From Chryseobacterium camelliae (GTDB lineage Bacteria; Bacteroidota; Bacteroidia; Flavobacteriales; Weeksellaceae): 64,000 nucleotides of DNA. The first letter of the stretch is position 1. Each line of letters begins with the position of its first letter. The stretch spans positions 558,001 to 622,000 of the forward strand of contig NZ_CP022986.1 of NCBI RefSeq assembly GCF_002770595.1, written 5' to 3'. Both the position numbers and the translations under genes were made by a program. The notes below the pieces were generated by a model. That model was not told where the DNA came from and searched no databases. It saw nothing but the letters and a program-made list of their open reading frames with translations. Positions 8,770-16,515 of this stretch are shown here, piece by piece.

Positions 8770-9711
8770 ATGATTAAAAATGACGCGATCATGCAAAAAC
8801 GTAAAAACGTATGTATAGAACGGCAGAATCTGCAGGACAGTTTTTTTGTGCCATATATCGAAAAACAGCATTCGCTTACCAGGGATTCCAGCTCCTTTTC
8901 TTTCCGCGAAACAAGTTTCAACCATCTTCAGTTCATTGAATGCGGCTATCAGTTATACAGTGATGAAAACATATGCATAGACGTTGAAGATGAAGTACTG
9001 GAAATGCACTTCCGCCTGCAAGGGTCCAGCAGCATAACGAGGAATGGCAGACCGGTAAAACTTCAACAGGCAAACCATATGCTGACCTTTCAGCAGGAAA
9101 ACCGGCAACAGGTTCAAATGCATCCGGTACAGAATGGAGACTTTTATGAGATCAGGATCGGTGTTTCCCATTTTGAGAAACTGCTGAGTGATTTTTACCA
9201 GCCTTCTATGGGGTATTCAGGAGCACCTTTACTTCTTACTCCGGAAATGCATCTGCTGATTTCCCAGATGAAAGGAACTGCCTACACCGGCAAGATGAAA
9301 TCTTTATTCCTTGAGGCAAAGATGACTGAATTATTTCTCCTCCAACTGCAGCAGAACCAAGCACTTGCTTCGGGCAGAGATTTCAACATCAGAAATTCGG
9401 AAAAAGAAAAAATGCATCAGGTCAAAGAACTGATTGAACAGTATACTGATCAGTTTTTAACCGTTTCGGAACTGGCCCTACATTCTGATCTCACCCCCCG
9501 AAAACTCATGCAGGGATTTAAAGCATTATTTGGCTGTACGGTATATCAGTACATCATAGAACTGAAAATGCAGACTGCAAGAAGACTTTTACTTAATACA
9601 GATAAGTATGTCAATGAAATAGCACAGGATGTAGGATATCAGAACCCCCAGCATTTTATTGCTGCTTTCAAAAGAAAATTCGGTATCTCACCGGGGAAAT
9701 TGAAAAATTGA
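8770..9711 (+). CDS. AraC-family transcriptional regulator
   Basis: A 313-residue protein with an N-terminal sensing region and a C-terminal double helix-turn-helix (about residues 215-313). The C-terminal half contains the AraC signatures LTVSELALHSDL (first HTH) and VNEIAQDVGYQNPQHF followed by FKRKFGISPGK (second HTH). It should bind DNA as an activator or repressor in response to an unknown ligand. The divergent monooxygenase and the downstream O-methyltransferase (45 bases away, same strand) are its likely targets. ATG 8791 is an alternative start. Confidence 0.88.
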   Translation: MIKNDAIMQKRKNVCIERQNLQDSFFVPYIEKQHSLTRDSSSFSFRETSFNHLQFIECGYQLYSDENICIDVEDEVLEMHFRLQGSSSITRNGRPVKLQQANHMLTFQQENRQQVQMHPVQNGDFYEIRIGVSHFEKLLSDFYQPSMGYSGAPLLLTPEMHLLISQMKGTAYTGKMKSLFLEAKMTELFLLQLQQNQALASGRDFNIRNSEKEKMHQVKELIEQYTDQFLTVSELALHSDLTPRKLMQGFKALFGCTVYQYIIELKMQTARRLLLNTDKYVNEIAQDVGYQNPQHFIAAFKRKFGISPGKLKN

Positions 9712-9756
9712 TCGTGTTTATATACCTATTTACATACAAAACCAATATCACAGAGT

Positions 9757-10341
9757 ATGAATCCAAAACTTAAAAATGAAATCCTTCAGCTGTACAGAAC
9801 GTTAAAGGAAGAAGACAACAAGAAAGAAAACAGGTTAGACCGCTGGAGGAACCTTGAGCCTGAATCAGCAGAATTTATTTCGATCATTATCAAAGGACAA
9901 AATACCCGCAATATGCTGGAACTGGGAACGTCTAACGGTTTCTCGACATTATGGTTTGCGGATGCCCTTGGAAAAACAGGAGGCCAATTGGTTACGGTAG
10001 AGATAGACCGCCAAAGGACGCAGCTGGCCAAAGATCATCTGGCTGCCTACGCTATTGAATCCGATGTTGAGTTCATTACCGGTGACGCCAAAGAATTCCT
10101 ACATACTGCGGAGCCGGTTTATGATATTATATTCCTGGATGCCGAAAGGAAGTTCTATACGGAATACTGGAAAGACCTGAAAAGGCTGCTCAGCTTGAAA
10201 GGTTCTATGCTGATCGTTGACAATGTAGTTTCGCACAAAGATGAAGTACAGGACTTTATTGCCCTTATTGAACAGGAGCATGCCTATTCCCTTTCGATAC
10301 TGCCGGTAGGTGCAGGATTGTTATGGGTAACTCTAGACTGA
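9757..10341 (+). CDS. Class I SAM-dependent O-methyltransferase
   Basis: A 194-residue methyltransferase resembling the catechol/caffeoyl-CoA O-methyltransferase group. Motif I is MLELGTSNGFSTLW (near residues 52-65), followed by an acidic VTVEIDRQR strand, and IIFLDAERKFY (about 125-135) gives the metal/SAM-binding aspartate. It methylates a small molecule using S-adenosylmethionine in the cytosol; the substrate is unknown. It follows the AraC gene with no terminator between, so it may be co-transcribed with its regulator. Confidence 0.83.
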   Translation: MNPKLKNEILQLYRTLKEEDNKKENRLDRWRNLEPESAEFISIIIKGQNTRNMLELGTSNGFSTLWFADALGKTGGQLVTVEIDRQRTQLAKDHLAAYAIESDVEFITGDAKEFLHTAEPVYDIIFLDAERKFYTEYWKDLKRLLSLKGSMLIVDNVVSHKDEVQDFIALIEQEHAYSLSILPVGAGLLWVTLD

Positions 10342-10398
10342 ACACAGGATATGCTAATATTAATTTAAAAACTACACCCTGGCTTTCGTTCATAAAAA

Positions 10399-10422
10399 AA
10401 TTGCACCTGATCAGGTGCAATT
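10399..10422. terminator. Bidirectional terminator between convergent genes
   Basis: A perfect 24-base palindrome built on TTGCACCTGATCAGGTGCAA, flanked by an A-run on the left and T-rich bases on the right. It sits between the stops of the O-methyltransferase (10341) and the nucleoside transporter (10447), so it can terminate both. Confidence 0.8.
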
Positions 10423-10446
10423 TGTATTGAAGTTACATGTATTATT

Positions 10447-11829
10447 TTAATGCTTTACCTTAGAAATCTCCTCAGGATGATGCTTATGCTTAAATAATAC
10501 TGCGAACAGGATGGCTAAAACCAATGCATAAGCTGCAAAAGAAAGCCAGATCTGATGCCAGTCTTTTACCATGACGATGGATGATAATGTCCCGTCCGGC
10601 TGAACCGCTGCATTGAAGCTCTTTTTAAGGATTTCCAGGAATGTAGGGTTATCCGGCGTTGTCTGGAGATAAGCGGAAAGTTCCGATGCGCTGGTGAATT
10701 TATGGGTGAAAAAACGGTCAATAGCCCAGCCAGCGATATAGCTTCCCAATACGGCTCCAAAACCGTTGGTCATCATCATAAACAGCCCCTGTGCAGAGGA
10801 ACGGATCTTTTTATCCGTGGTCGTCTCAACAAACAGAGAGCCTGAGATATTAAAGAAATCGAAAGCCATTCCGTAAACGATACACGAAGCAATAATAAGT
10901 ATCAGGCCGAATCCATCAGGAATCCCGTAAGCAAAAAGCCCGAACCTCAATACCCATGCAAGCATGGACATCAGCATTACTTTTTTGATCCCGAATTTCT
11001 TCAGGAAAAAAGGAATCGCAAGGATAAACAGGGTCTCTGAAACCTGTGATATGGACATGATGATGGTTGAACGCTGTACCACGAAGGAATCTGCATATTT
11101 CGGGAAATGCTCAAACTCGCTGAGGAAAACATCCCCGTAAGCGTTTGTTAGCTGCAGCGCAGCACCCAGAAGCATGGAAAACAGCAGGAATAATGCGGTT
11201 TTATAATTCGCGAACAATTTAAAGGCATTCAGGCCCAGCTGCTGGTACAGCGGTGCTTTCTCGTCAATGAGTTTCTGTGGAGGACATTTCGGCAGCGTCA
11301 GGGCGTAAATCCCAAGGACAACAGCTACAGTCCCGGCAATATAAAACTGCCCTTCCGTCGCTTTGTTACCGGTAAGATTAGTGATCCACATGGCCACGAT
11401 AAATCCTACGGTTCCCCATACGCGGATCGGTGGGAAATCTTTAACGACATCCAAGTCACTGTTTTTCAGGATCGTATAGGAAATGGAATTCGCCAGAGCG
11501 ATGGTAGGCATGTAAAAGCACATGGCAAGCAGCATCACATAGAAGAAAGAATCCGGGGTGAGGGTATGCGGCAAAATAAACAATACCACACCATACAAAA
11601 TGTGGAGTACCGAGAAAATCCTTTCTGCATTCACCCAGCGGTCTGCAATAATCCCGGTGATGGTCGGCATAAAAATGGAAGCTATCCCCATGGTTCCGAA
11701 TACGGCTCCAAACTGGGTTCCATCCCAATGTTTTGTTCCGAACCAAAAATTGGCCATCGTAATCAGCCATGCTCCCCAGACAAAAAACTGGAGGAAACTG
11801 AGGATGGTCAAACGTAATTTTAAATTCAT
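10447..11829 (-). CDS. MFS nucleoside permease (nucleoside:H+ symporter family)
   Basis: A 460-residue protein with about twelve membrane segments. The N-terminus (LTILSFLQFFVWGAWLITM, then WFGTKHWDGTQFGAVFG and a GIIADRWVNAERIF loop) is typical of bacterial NupG-like nucleoside:proton symporters. It should import nucleosides across the inner membrane. It begins 19 bases after the BFN nuclease stop on the same strand, so the two may form one transcript. Confidence 0.83.
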   Translation of the reverse strand: MNLKLRLTILSFLQFFVWGAWLITMANFWFGTKHWDGTQFGAVFGTMGIASIFMPTITGIIADRWVNAERIFSVLHILYGVVLFILPHTLTPDSFFYVMLLAMCFYMPTIALANSISYTILKNSDLDVVKDFPPIRVWGTVGFIVAMWITNLTGNKATEGQFYIAGTVAVVLGIYALTLPKCPPQKLIDEKAPLYQQLGLNAFKLFANYKTALFLLFSMLLGAALQLTNAYGDVFLSEFEHFPKYADSFVVQRSTIIMSISQVSETLFILAIPFFLKKFGIKKVMLMSMLAWVLRFGLFAYGIPDGFGLILIIASCIVYGMAFDFFNISGSLFVETTTDKKIRSSAQGLFMMMTNGFGAVLGSYIAGWAIDRFFTHKFTSASELSAYLQTTPDNPTFLEILKKSFNAAVQPDGTLSSIVMVKDWHQIWLSFAAYALVLAILFAVLFKHKHHPEEISKVKH

Positions 11830-11848
11830 AAGTCAGTTATCAGGTATC

Positions 11849-12448
11849 TTAATCTATTTTTTTCTTTCTCCTCTTGATCTCCTCCTGGATTTCAAGTGCC
11901 GTATCATAATCTTCATCTTTAACAGCTTCATCAAGCAATTTCTGCAGCTCTTCCATTGAAATAGACTTCAGGTTGTCTTCAGCAGGCAGTGTTTCTGAAA
12001 ATGACTCCTCCTCTTTTGAAACATCTTCAAGTTCCAGAAGGATTCCGGCCTCATTCAGGACCTGCTGGGTGGTGAAAATAGGGGCATCAAACCGTACTGC
12101 CATGGCAACGGCATCCGAAGTTCTGGCATCAAGGATCAGCTCTTCGTCATTCACCTTATTTCTGAAATTGATATTCGAAAAGAAAACACCGTCTACGATC
12201 TGGTAAATAATTACTGAAACCAGCTCATACCCCGTAGAAGCGATGAATTTTGAAAAAAGGTCATGGGTAAGTGGCCGCGGAGGATGGATATCTTTCTCCA
12301 GGCCCAGAGAAATGGATTGTGCCTCAAAATTTCCTATCACAACAGGTAATTTTATATGAGATTCTTCATGTTCCAATAGCAATGCGTACGCTCCTGATTG
12401 TGTCTGGCTGTACGATATTCCGCGAATAATTAACTGTTTGTAATCCAT
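11849..12448 (-). CDS. Bifunctional nuclease-family protein with C-terminal UVR motif
   Basis: A 199-residue protein with an N-terminal BFN/DUF151 domain (residues 1 to about 125, including the LPVVIGNFEAQSI and ILDARTSDAVAMAVR segments) and a C-terminal UvrB/UvrC-type helical hairpin (about 165-195, LQKLLDEAVKDEDYDTA). BFN proteins have been reported as nucleases acting on DNA and RNA; the UVR motif usually mediates protein contacts. The combination is common in Bacteroidota. The promoter box TATATTTG (12454-12461) ends 5 bases before the ATG, which suggests a leaderless message, although a second box at 12496-12503 would give a normal leader. Confidence 0.85.
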   Translation of the reverse strand: MDYKQLIIRGISYSQTQSGAYALLLEHEESHIKLPVVIGNFEAQSISLGLEKDIHPPRPLTHDLFSKFIASTGYELVSVIIYQIVDGVFFSNINFRNKVNDEELILDARTSDAVAMAVRFDAPIFTTQQVLNEAGILLELEDVSKEEESFSETLPAEDNLKSISMEELQKLLDEAVKDEDYDTALEIQEEIKRRKKKID

Positions 12449-12453
12449 AAGTA

Positions 12454-12461
12454 CAAATATA
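12454..12461 (-). promoter_or_regulatory. Minus-7 box directly upstream of BFN gene (possible leaderless start)
   Basis: TATATTTG on the minus strand is a perfect TAnnTTTG box only 5 bases before the ATG. No TTG occurs at 17-23 bases, only one 11 bases away. A second perfect box, TATTTTTG at 12496-12503, is formed by the T-tract of the etfA terminator. Confidence 0.45.
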
Positions 12462-12503
12462 GATTAATTTTTCAAAGTTTTTTTTACTTTTTAGACAAAA
12501 ATA

Positions 12504-12523
12504 AAAGCCCGGAAACGGGCTTT
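12504..12523 (-). terminator. Terminator of the etfBA operon
   Basis: An 8-bp stem (AAAGCCCG / CGGGCTTT, loop GAAA) followed on the minus strand by TTTTATTTTTG. It lies about 110 bases past the etfA stop, after a decayed repeat. Confidence 0.8.
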
Positions 12524-12530
12524 CATAAGC

Positions 12531-12630
12531 GAATGGTGAATTAACTCTGTTGTCAATTTTGCTTCGCAGGTGAATCTCTAAATTGACTTTAAAATTGACA
12601 GGCAAAGCGAATTGACTATTGACGATTCAC
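12531..12630. repeat. Decayed palindromic intergenic repeat
   Basis: The gap between etfA and its terminator holds imperfect inverted arms: 12552-12567 (GTCAATTTTGCTTCGC) against 12602-12616 (GCAAAGCGAATTGAC), and an outer GGTGAATC/GATTCAC pair. AATTGAC recurs several times. The word AATGGTGAAT is shared with the repeat at 21253-21316. Confidence 0.45.
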
Positions 12631-12635
12631 TTTTT

Positions 12636-13583
12636 TTATCCTTTCAGGGCTTTGATCTTCTGCGTTAATGCCGGAACGATCTGGAATAAATCTCCTGCTA
12701 CCCCGTAATCTGCAGATTTGAAGAACGGTGCTTCAGGATCATTATTGATCACGACGATGGTTTTGGATGAATTCACCCCTGCAAGATGCTGAATAGCTCC
12801 AGAAATTCCTACAGCGATATACAGATTAGGTGCGATCGCTTTACCGGTTTGCCCAACGTGCTCGGAATGCGGTCTCCATCCGATATCTGATACCGGTTTT
12901 GAACACGCGGTAGCTGCTCCCAGTACATTGGCAAGGTCTTCAACCATGCCCCAGTTTTCAGGCCCTTTCATTCCTCTTCCTGCTGAAACTACTACTTCCG
13001 CTTCCTTCAGGTCCAGCTTTCCTGAACTTTGCTCATGCGAGATCACTTTGGTATCTTCATTGGCAACAGAAAGATTTTTTACCTCTTCCGAACCTGATAC
13101 TGCATTCTCTTTCACTCCGAAAGCGTTCTGCGAAACGGTAACGATTACTCCTGTTCCTTCAGCTTTTGCATGCATGAAACCTTTACCCGAAAATGCCCTT
13201 CTTTTCACCTGGAATGGGGATGTGCTTTCCGGAGCTTCAAGAACATTGGTAATTAAAGAATAGTTCTTCATTACAGCAAGCATCGGCGCAATGGATGAAG
13301 CATCTGTAGTATGAGGGAATATGATGATATTACCATCTGCTACTTCATGAACTGCCTGTGCATAGGCTTTTGCTGAAAAGCTCTTAAGGCCTTCGTCTTT
13401 GATATTGATCACATGGGATGCACCGTATTTATACAATGCGTCTGAAGAATCGGTTGGGTTTACCGTGATTGCTGTAACAGTATCTCCTGTCTGGTCTGCT
13501 ACTGCTTTTGCGTATGATACAGCTTCAAAAGCCGCCTTTTTGTAAACTCCGTTTATATTTTCTGCGTATACGAATACTGCCAT
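12636..13583 (-). CDS. etfA: Electron transfer flavoprotein alpha subunit
   Basis: About 315 residues. The C-terminal FAD-binding domain carries VSAGRGMKGPENW, then GAATACSKPVSDIGW, the HVGQTGKAIAPNLYIAVGISGA segment in pieces, and VVINNDPEAPFF, the hallmark of EtfA. It forms a heterodimer with EtfB, holds FAD and carries electrons from acyl-CoA dehydrogenases to the ETF:quinone oxidoreductase. ATG 13583 (MAVFVYAEN) is chosen over an upstream TTG at 13607 because it matches the family start. It follows etfB by 73 bases. Confidence 0.93.
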   Translation of the reverse strand: MAVFVYAENINGVYKKAAFEAVSYAKAVADQTGDTVTAITVNPTDSSDALYKYGASHVINIKDEGLKSFSAKAYAQAVHEVADGNIIIFPHTTDASSIAPMLAVMKNYSLITNVLEAPESTSPFQVKRRAFSGKGFMHAKAEGTGVIVTVSQNAFGVKENAVSGSEEVKNLSVANEDTKVISHEQSSGKLDLKEAEVVVSAGRGMKGPENWGMVEDLANVLGAATACSKPVSDIGWRPHSEHVGQTGKAIAPNLYIAVGISGAIQHLAGVNSSKTIVVINNDPEAPFFKSADYGVAGDLFQIVPALTQKIKALKG

Positions 13584-13656
13584 TTTTTTGGATTTAATAA
13601 TTAACAATTAAAATATTAAAAATCGAGAGCCTAACAATCAGCCCCTGATTTTGAAT

Positions 13657-14403
13657 TTAGATTACTTTAGCTTCCTCGTGCAGCAATCTTACCAGTTCGT
13701 CAAGGTTATCTGCAGAAACCATTTTGACCGCAGCCCTAGGCGGAACACTGTCAAATGATACTCCCTGAACTTTCACTTCTGAAGAAGAAGGCTCAACCAC
13801 CTGAAGAGGCTTGGTCCTTGCAGACATAATTCCCCTCATATTCGGAATGATGAGTTCTTTCTCATCTACCAGCCCTTTCTGTCCTGCAATAACCGCAGGC
13901 AGCTTTACGGAAATTGTTTCCTTCCCTCCTTCAATCTCTCTCACTGCTGTTGCCTCGCTTCCGTTGACATCCATTCCTACCGCAGCATTTACGAAAGGCA
14001 GGTTCAGCAATTGTGCCAACATCCCCGGTACAGAACCTCCGTTATAGTCAAGGGATTCTTTTCCGCAAAGAATGATGTCGTATCCTCCGTTCTGAGCCAC
14101 TGCAGCAATTTCCTTAGCAGTAGAAAAGCTGTCCTTAGGATCAACGTTGATCCGAATAGCATCATTTGCACCGATAGCTAGAGCTTTCCTGATCACAGGC
14201 TCGGTAGTAGCATCCCCTACATTAAGTACCGTTACGGTAGCTCCCTGAGATTCCTGAAGCTTTACGGCTTTTGTTAAAGCGAACTCATCAAGCGGGTTGA
14301 TTACCCACTGAATTCCGTTTTTGTCGAAGGCAGATTTATCTGCTGTAAAGTTAATTTTGGAAGTAGTATCCGGAACACTACTGATACAAACTAATATTTT
14401 CAT
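13657..14403 (-). CDS. etfB: Electron transfer flavoprotein beta subunit
   Basis: A 248-residue protein of normal EtfB length. MKILVCISSVPDTTSKI begins the adenine-nucleotide alpha-hydrolase-like fold, with AIGANDAIRI and ILCGKESLDYNGGSVPGMLA in the middle and an AGQKGLVDEKELIIPNMRGIM segment in pieces near the end. It binds AMP and docks acyl-CoA dehydrogenases. It is the first gene of etfBA. The 146-base upstream gap contains an 18-base perfect palindrome that could be an operator. Confidence 0.92.
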   Translation of the reverse strand: MKILVCISSVPDTTSKINFTADKSAFDKNGIQWVINPLDEFALTKAVKLQESQGATVTVLNVGDATTEPVIRKALAIGANDAIRINVDPKDSFSTAKEIAAVAQNGGYDIILCGKESLDYNGGSVPGMLAQLLNLPFVNAAVGMDVNGSEATAVREIEGGKETISVKLPAVIAGQKGLVDEKELIIPNMRGIMSARTKPLQVVEPSSSEVKVQGVSFDSVPPRAAVKMVSADNLDELVRLLHEEAKVI

Positions 14404-14495
14404 ATGTTGTTTTAATTTTTTTATTGCCTTATGCAGCCGTGAGGCCGTATGCGGAAATTCTTATATTTAACTCCTGCTAATATAATTAAAAAATA

Positions 14496-14513
14496 TATTA
14501 TGCATGCATAATA
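14496..14513. promoter_or_regulatory. Perfect 18-base palindrome upstream of etfB, candidate operator
   Basis: TATTATGCATGCATAATA reads the same on both strands. It lies 93 bases before the etfB start and 37 bases past the SDR stop, with no following T-run, so it is not a terminator. On the minus strand a near-consensus minus-7 box (TATTTTTT) follows directly. Confidence 0.4.
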
Positions 14514-14549
14514 CTTATAGATTTATTATTCAATACATTAGAACTTTCA

Positions 14550-15254
14550 TCAGGCCGGTTTGGTCGCCCTGAATTCGATCTTGCTCGGTAAAACTCTCGG
14601 ATTCATCTTTAAAATGTCCAGGATAAGGTTTCCCATATCTTCGGGCTGGATTTTCCAGCTGTCTTTTTCTGAAGGGATATTCCCGTTAAAGTTCGTGGCA
14701 ACGGATCCGGGCATGATCACTGTGGATTTGATATCGTATTTCCTGAGGTCGATCATGGCTGCCTGGGTGAAGCCTACCACCCCAAATTTGGATGCATTAT
14801 ATCCTGCTCCGTTTTCAAAGAAATTGGCTCCCGCAAGGCTTGCAATGGTAATATAATATCCTTTGCTCTTCTTGAGTTCTTCCACGGAAGCTTTCAGCGT
14901 GTAGAATACACCGGTAAGATTGGTTTCTATCATATCGTTCCATTCTTCTGCTGTAAGCTGATCTACAGGTTTAAAAACACCCAGTCCCGCATTGGCTATG
15001 ACAAAGTCCAGCCTGCCGAATTTTTCTTTTGCAGCATCAACAGCCTGCTGCTCGCTTTCCAGGCTTCGTACATCAGAAACAATTCCCAGAACATTCCCGG
15101 AATACTGTTTCAATTCTTCTTCCGCTTTCAGCACATCTTCCTTTTTCCTTCCTGAAAAGGCTACAGATACTCCGTTTTTCAGTAAAATTTCAGCAATTCC
15201 GAAGCCGATTCCTTTTGTTCCTCCTGTAATATAAGCGACTTTATTTTCTAACAT
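14550..15254 (-). CDS. Short-chain dehydrogenase/reductase
   Basis: A 234-residue classical SDR. The cofactor motif is ITGGTKGIGFGIAE (TGxxxGIG), NAG appears in IANAGLG, and the catalytic set is Ser near 142 with YNASK (Tyr and Lys). It should oxidise or reduce an alcohol/carbonyl with NAD(P)H in the cytosol; substrate unknown. It lies upstream of etfBA but the palindrome-containing gap suggests separate control. Its own promoter probably starts at the T-tract of the preceding terminator (near-consensus TATTTTTA). Confidence 0.88.
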   Translation of the reverse strand: MLENKVAYITGGTKGIGFGIAEILLKNGVSVAFSGRKKEDVLKAEEELKQYSGNVLGIVSDVRSLESEQQAVDAAKEKFGRLDFVIANAGLGVFKPVDQLTAEEWNDMIETNLTGVFYTLKASVEELKKSKGYYITIASLAGANFFENGAGYNASKFGVVGFTQAAMIDLRKYDIKSTVIMPGSVATNFNGNIPSEKDSWKIQPEDMGNLILDILKMNPRVLPSKIEFRATKPA

Positions 15255-15284
15255 AGTATTTTGGATTTAGTTCCTAAAAATAAG

Positions 15285-15310
15285 AAAAACGCTCCAAACG
15301 GAGCGTTTTT
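15285..15310 (-). terminator. Terminator of the T9SS cargo gene
   Basis: An 11-bp perfect stem (AAAAACGCTCC / GGAGCGTTTTT, loop AAAC), followed on the minus strand by TTCTTATTTTTA, which also resembles a minus-7 box for the SDR gene. Confidence 0.82.
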
Positions 15311-15332
15311 ACTAACTAAGATTTGTCAGTAT

Positions 15333-16355
15333 TTATTTTTTAATGAATTTTTCAGATACCTTTCCGGCCTTTGTCTCAAAACTGATGATATACGTTCCGG
15401 CATTGAGGTCTCTTACATTTATTCTGTTTCCTTCCAATGCCACTGGTACTTTTCTGCCTGTAACATCAAAAATCTCAACAGCATTGATTTTTTCTTCTGT
15501 AAGAATATTTAAGTAATCAATAGCCGGATTTGGTCCTATGGCAATTACTGAGGTCTTAGTATTTTTAACATCGTCTGTAGCTAATGTAGCATTACTAGAA
15601 GCTTCCACCACATAATTGTCGATACCAAAAGTTGTAGGTCCTGTATTGGCAGGATCCGTTGCTGAAGATACCGTAGGAGAACTATATACATCGAATTCCG
15701 ATGGATCCAATCCCGCAACTGTGCTTGCTCCAGTAACAGCTAATGTTTGAGAGCTTCCCGCAATATTATAAGTAATTGCTCCTGTCGTTTTGTTATAACT
15801 GTACCCCACTTTAATCCACGTATTGGCAGGATATGTATTGGTAGTTAATCCCGTAATACTGTAATATCCATTCGATGGTGGATTTCCATTAACTTGTAAA
15901 TAGGCTAGTCCATTGATGGTTTTTGTCTGAGAATTATATCTGATTCCTACAATTCCATTTGTTGCACTTACAACAGATACCCCTGAAGAATGTTTATTGG
16001 TAGAGGTCCCTGTATAAATTTCGACAGATCCTTTTATAATGTTATTGCCAGAAACCCTGTTAGACCAGGCAGTAGCCAATCCACTTTTAAAAACGTATCT
16101 TGAAGAAGTAGCAGTTCCGTCACTACCTCCGGTAACTTGCAAATATTTAGCGTGGGTAGCATCACCTGTCACAATTTGATAATTAGCGGCTGTTCCACCG
16201 TAAGCATACATTCCCCCTTGTCCGACAGTAGTACCGTCTACTGCAGTTGTTAAATTTCCAACATTGTAAGAATTATAATTATCTGATTCCAATACTTGAG
16301 CAGATAAAGAAAAACTAGCTGAAAGAGATAAAGCAATTAATAAAGTTTTATTCAT
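15333..16355 (-). CDS. Secreted protein with T9SS type A sorting domain
   Basis: A 340-residue protein. Residues 1-19 (MNKTLLIALSLSASFSLSA) form a Sec signal peptide. The middle (about 20-250) is Thr/Ser/Asn-rich and beta-like, consistent with a carbohydrate- or surface-binding jelly-roll, but I cannot name a catalytic site. The last ~70 residues match the type A C-terminal sorting domain: GPNPAIDYLNI, VEIFDVTGRKV, INVRDLNAGTYII and a final KFIKK. The type IX system should carry it across the outer membrane. Its A/T-rich promoter region is unusually long for this window. Confidence 0.87.
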   Translation of the reverse strand: MNKTLLIALSLSASFSLSAQVLESDNYNSYNVGNLTTAVDGTTVGQGGMYAYGGTAANYQIVTGDATHAKYLQVTGGSDGTATSSRYVFKSGLATAWSNRVSGNNIIKGSVEIYTGTSTNKHSSGVSVVSATNGIVGIRYNSQTKTINGLAYLQVNGNPPSNGYYSITGLTTNTYPANTWIKVGYSYNKTTGAITYNIAGSSQTLAVTGASTVAGLDPSEFDVYSSPTVSSATDPANTGPTTFGIDNYVVEASSNATLATDDVKNTKTSVIAIGPNPAIDYLNILTEEKINAVEIFDVTGRKVPVALEGNRINVRDLNAGTYIISFETKAGKVSEKFIKK

Positions 16356-16474
16356 AATAATGATTTTTTTTGTTGTTTAGTAAATGTAAATAAAAAAATA
16401 TATTCATTAAAAAAAATTATGTTAAAATTTTATTTTTAAATACTGATAATCAGATAGCAATACTAATTATATTA

Positions 16475-16505
16475 AAAAATCCCTGAGTTTTGCTCAGGGA
16501 TTTTT
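16475..16505 (-). terminator. Terminator of the M20 dipeptidase gene
   Basis: A 13-bp perfect stem (16475-16487 with 16493-16505; core ATCCCTGAG / CTCAGGGAT) and a 5-base loop, with a T-run on the minus-strand side. It is 10 bases past the stop. Confidence 0.85.
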
Positions 16506-16515
16506 AATTTATTTA

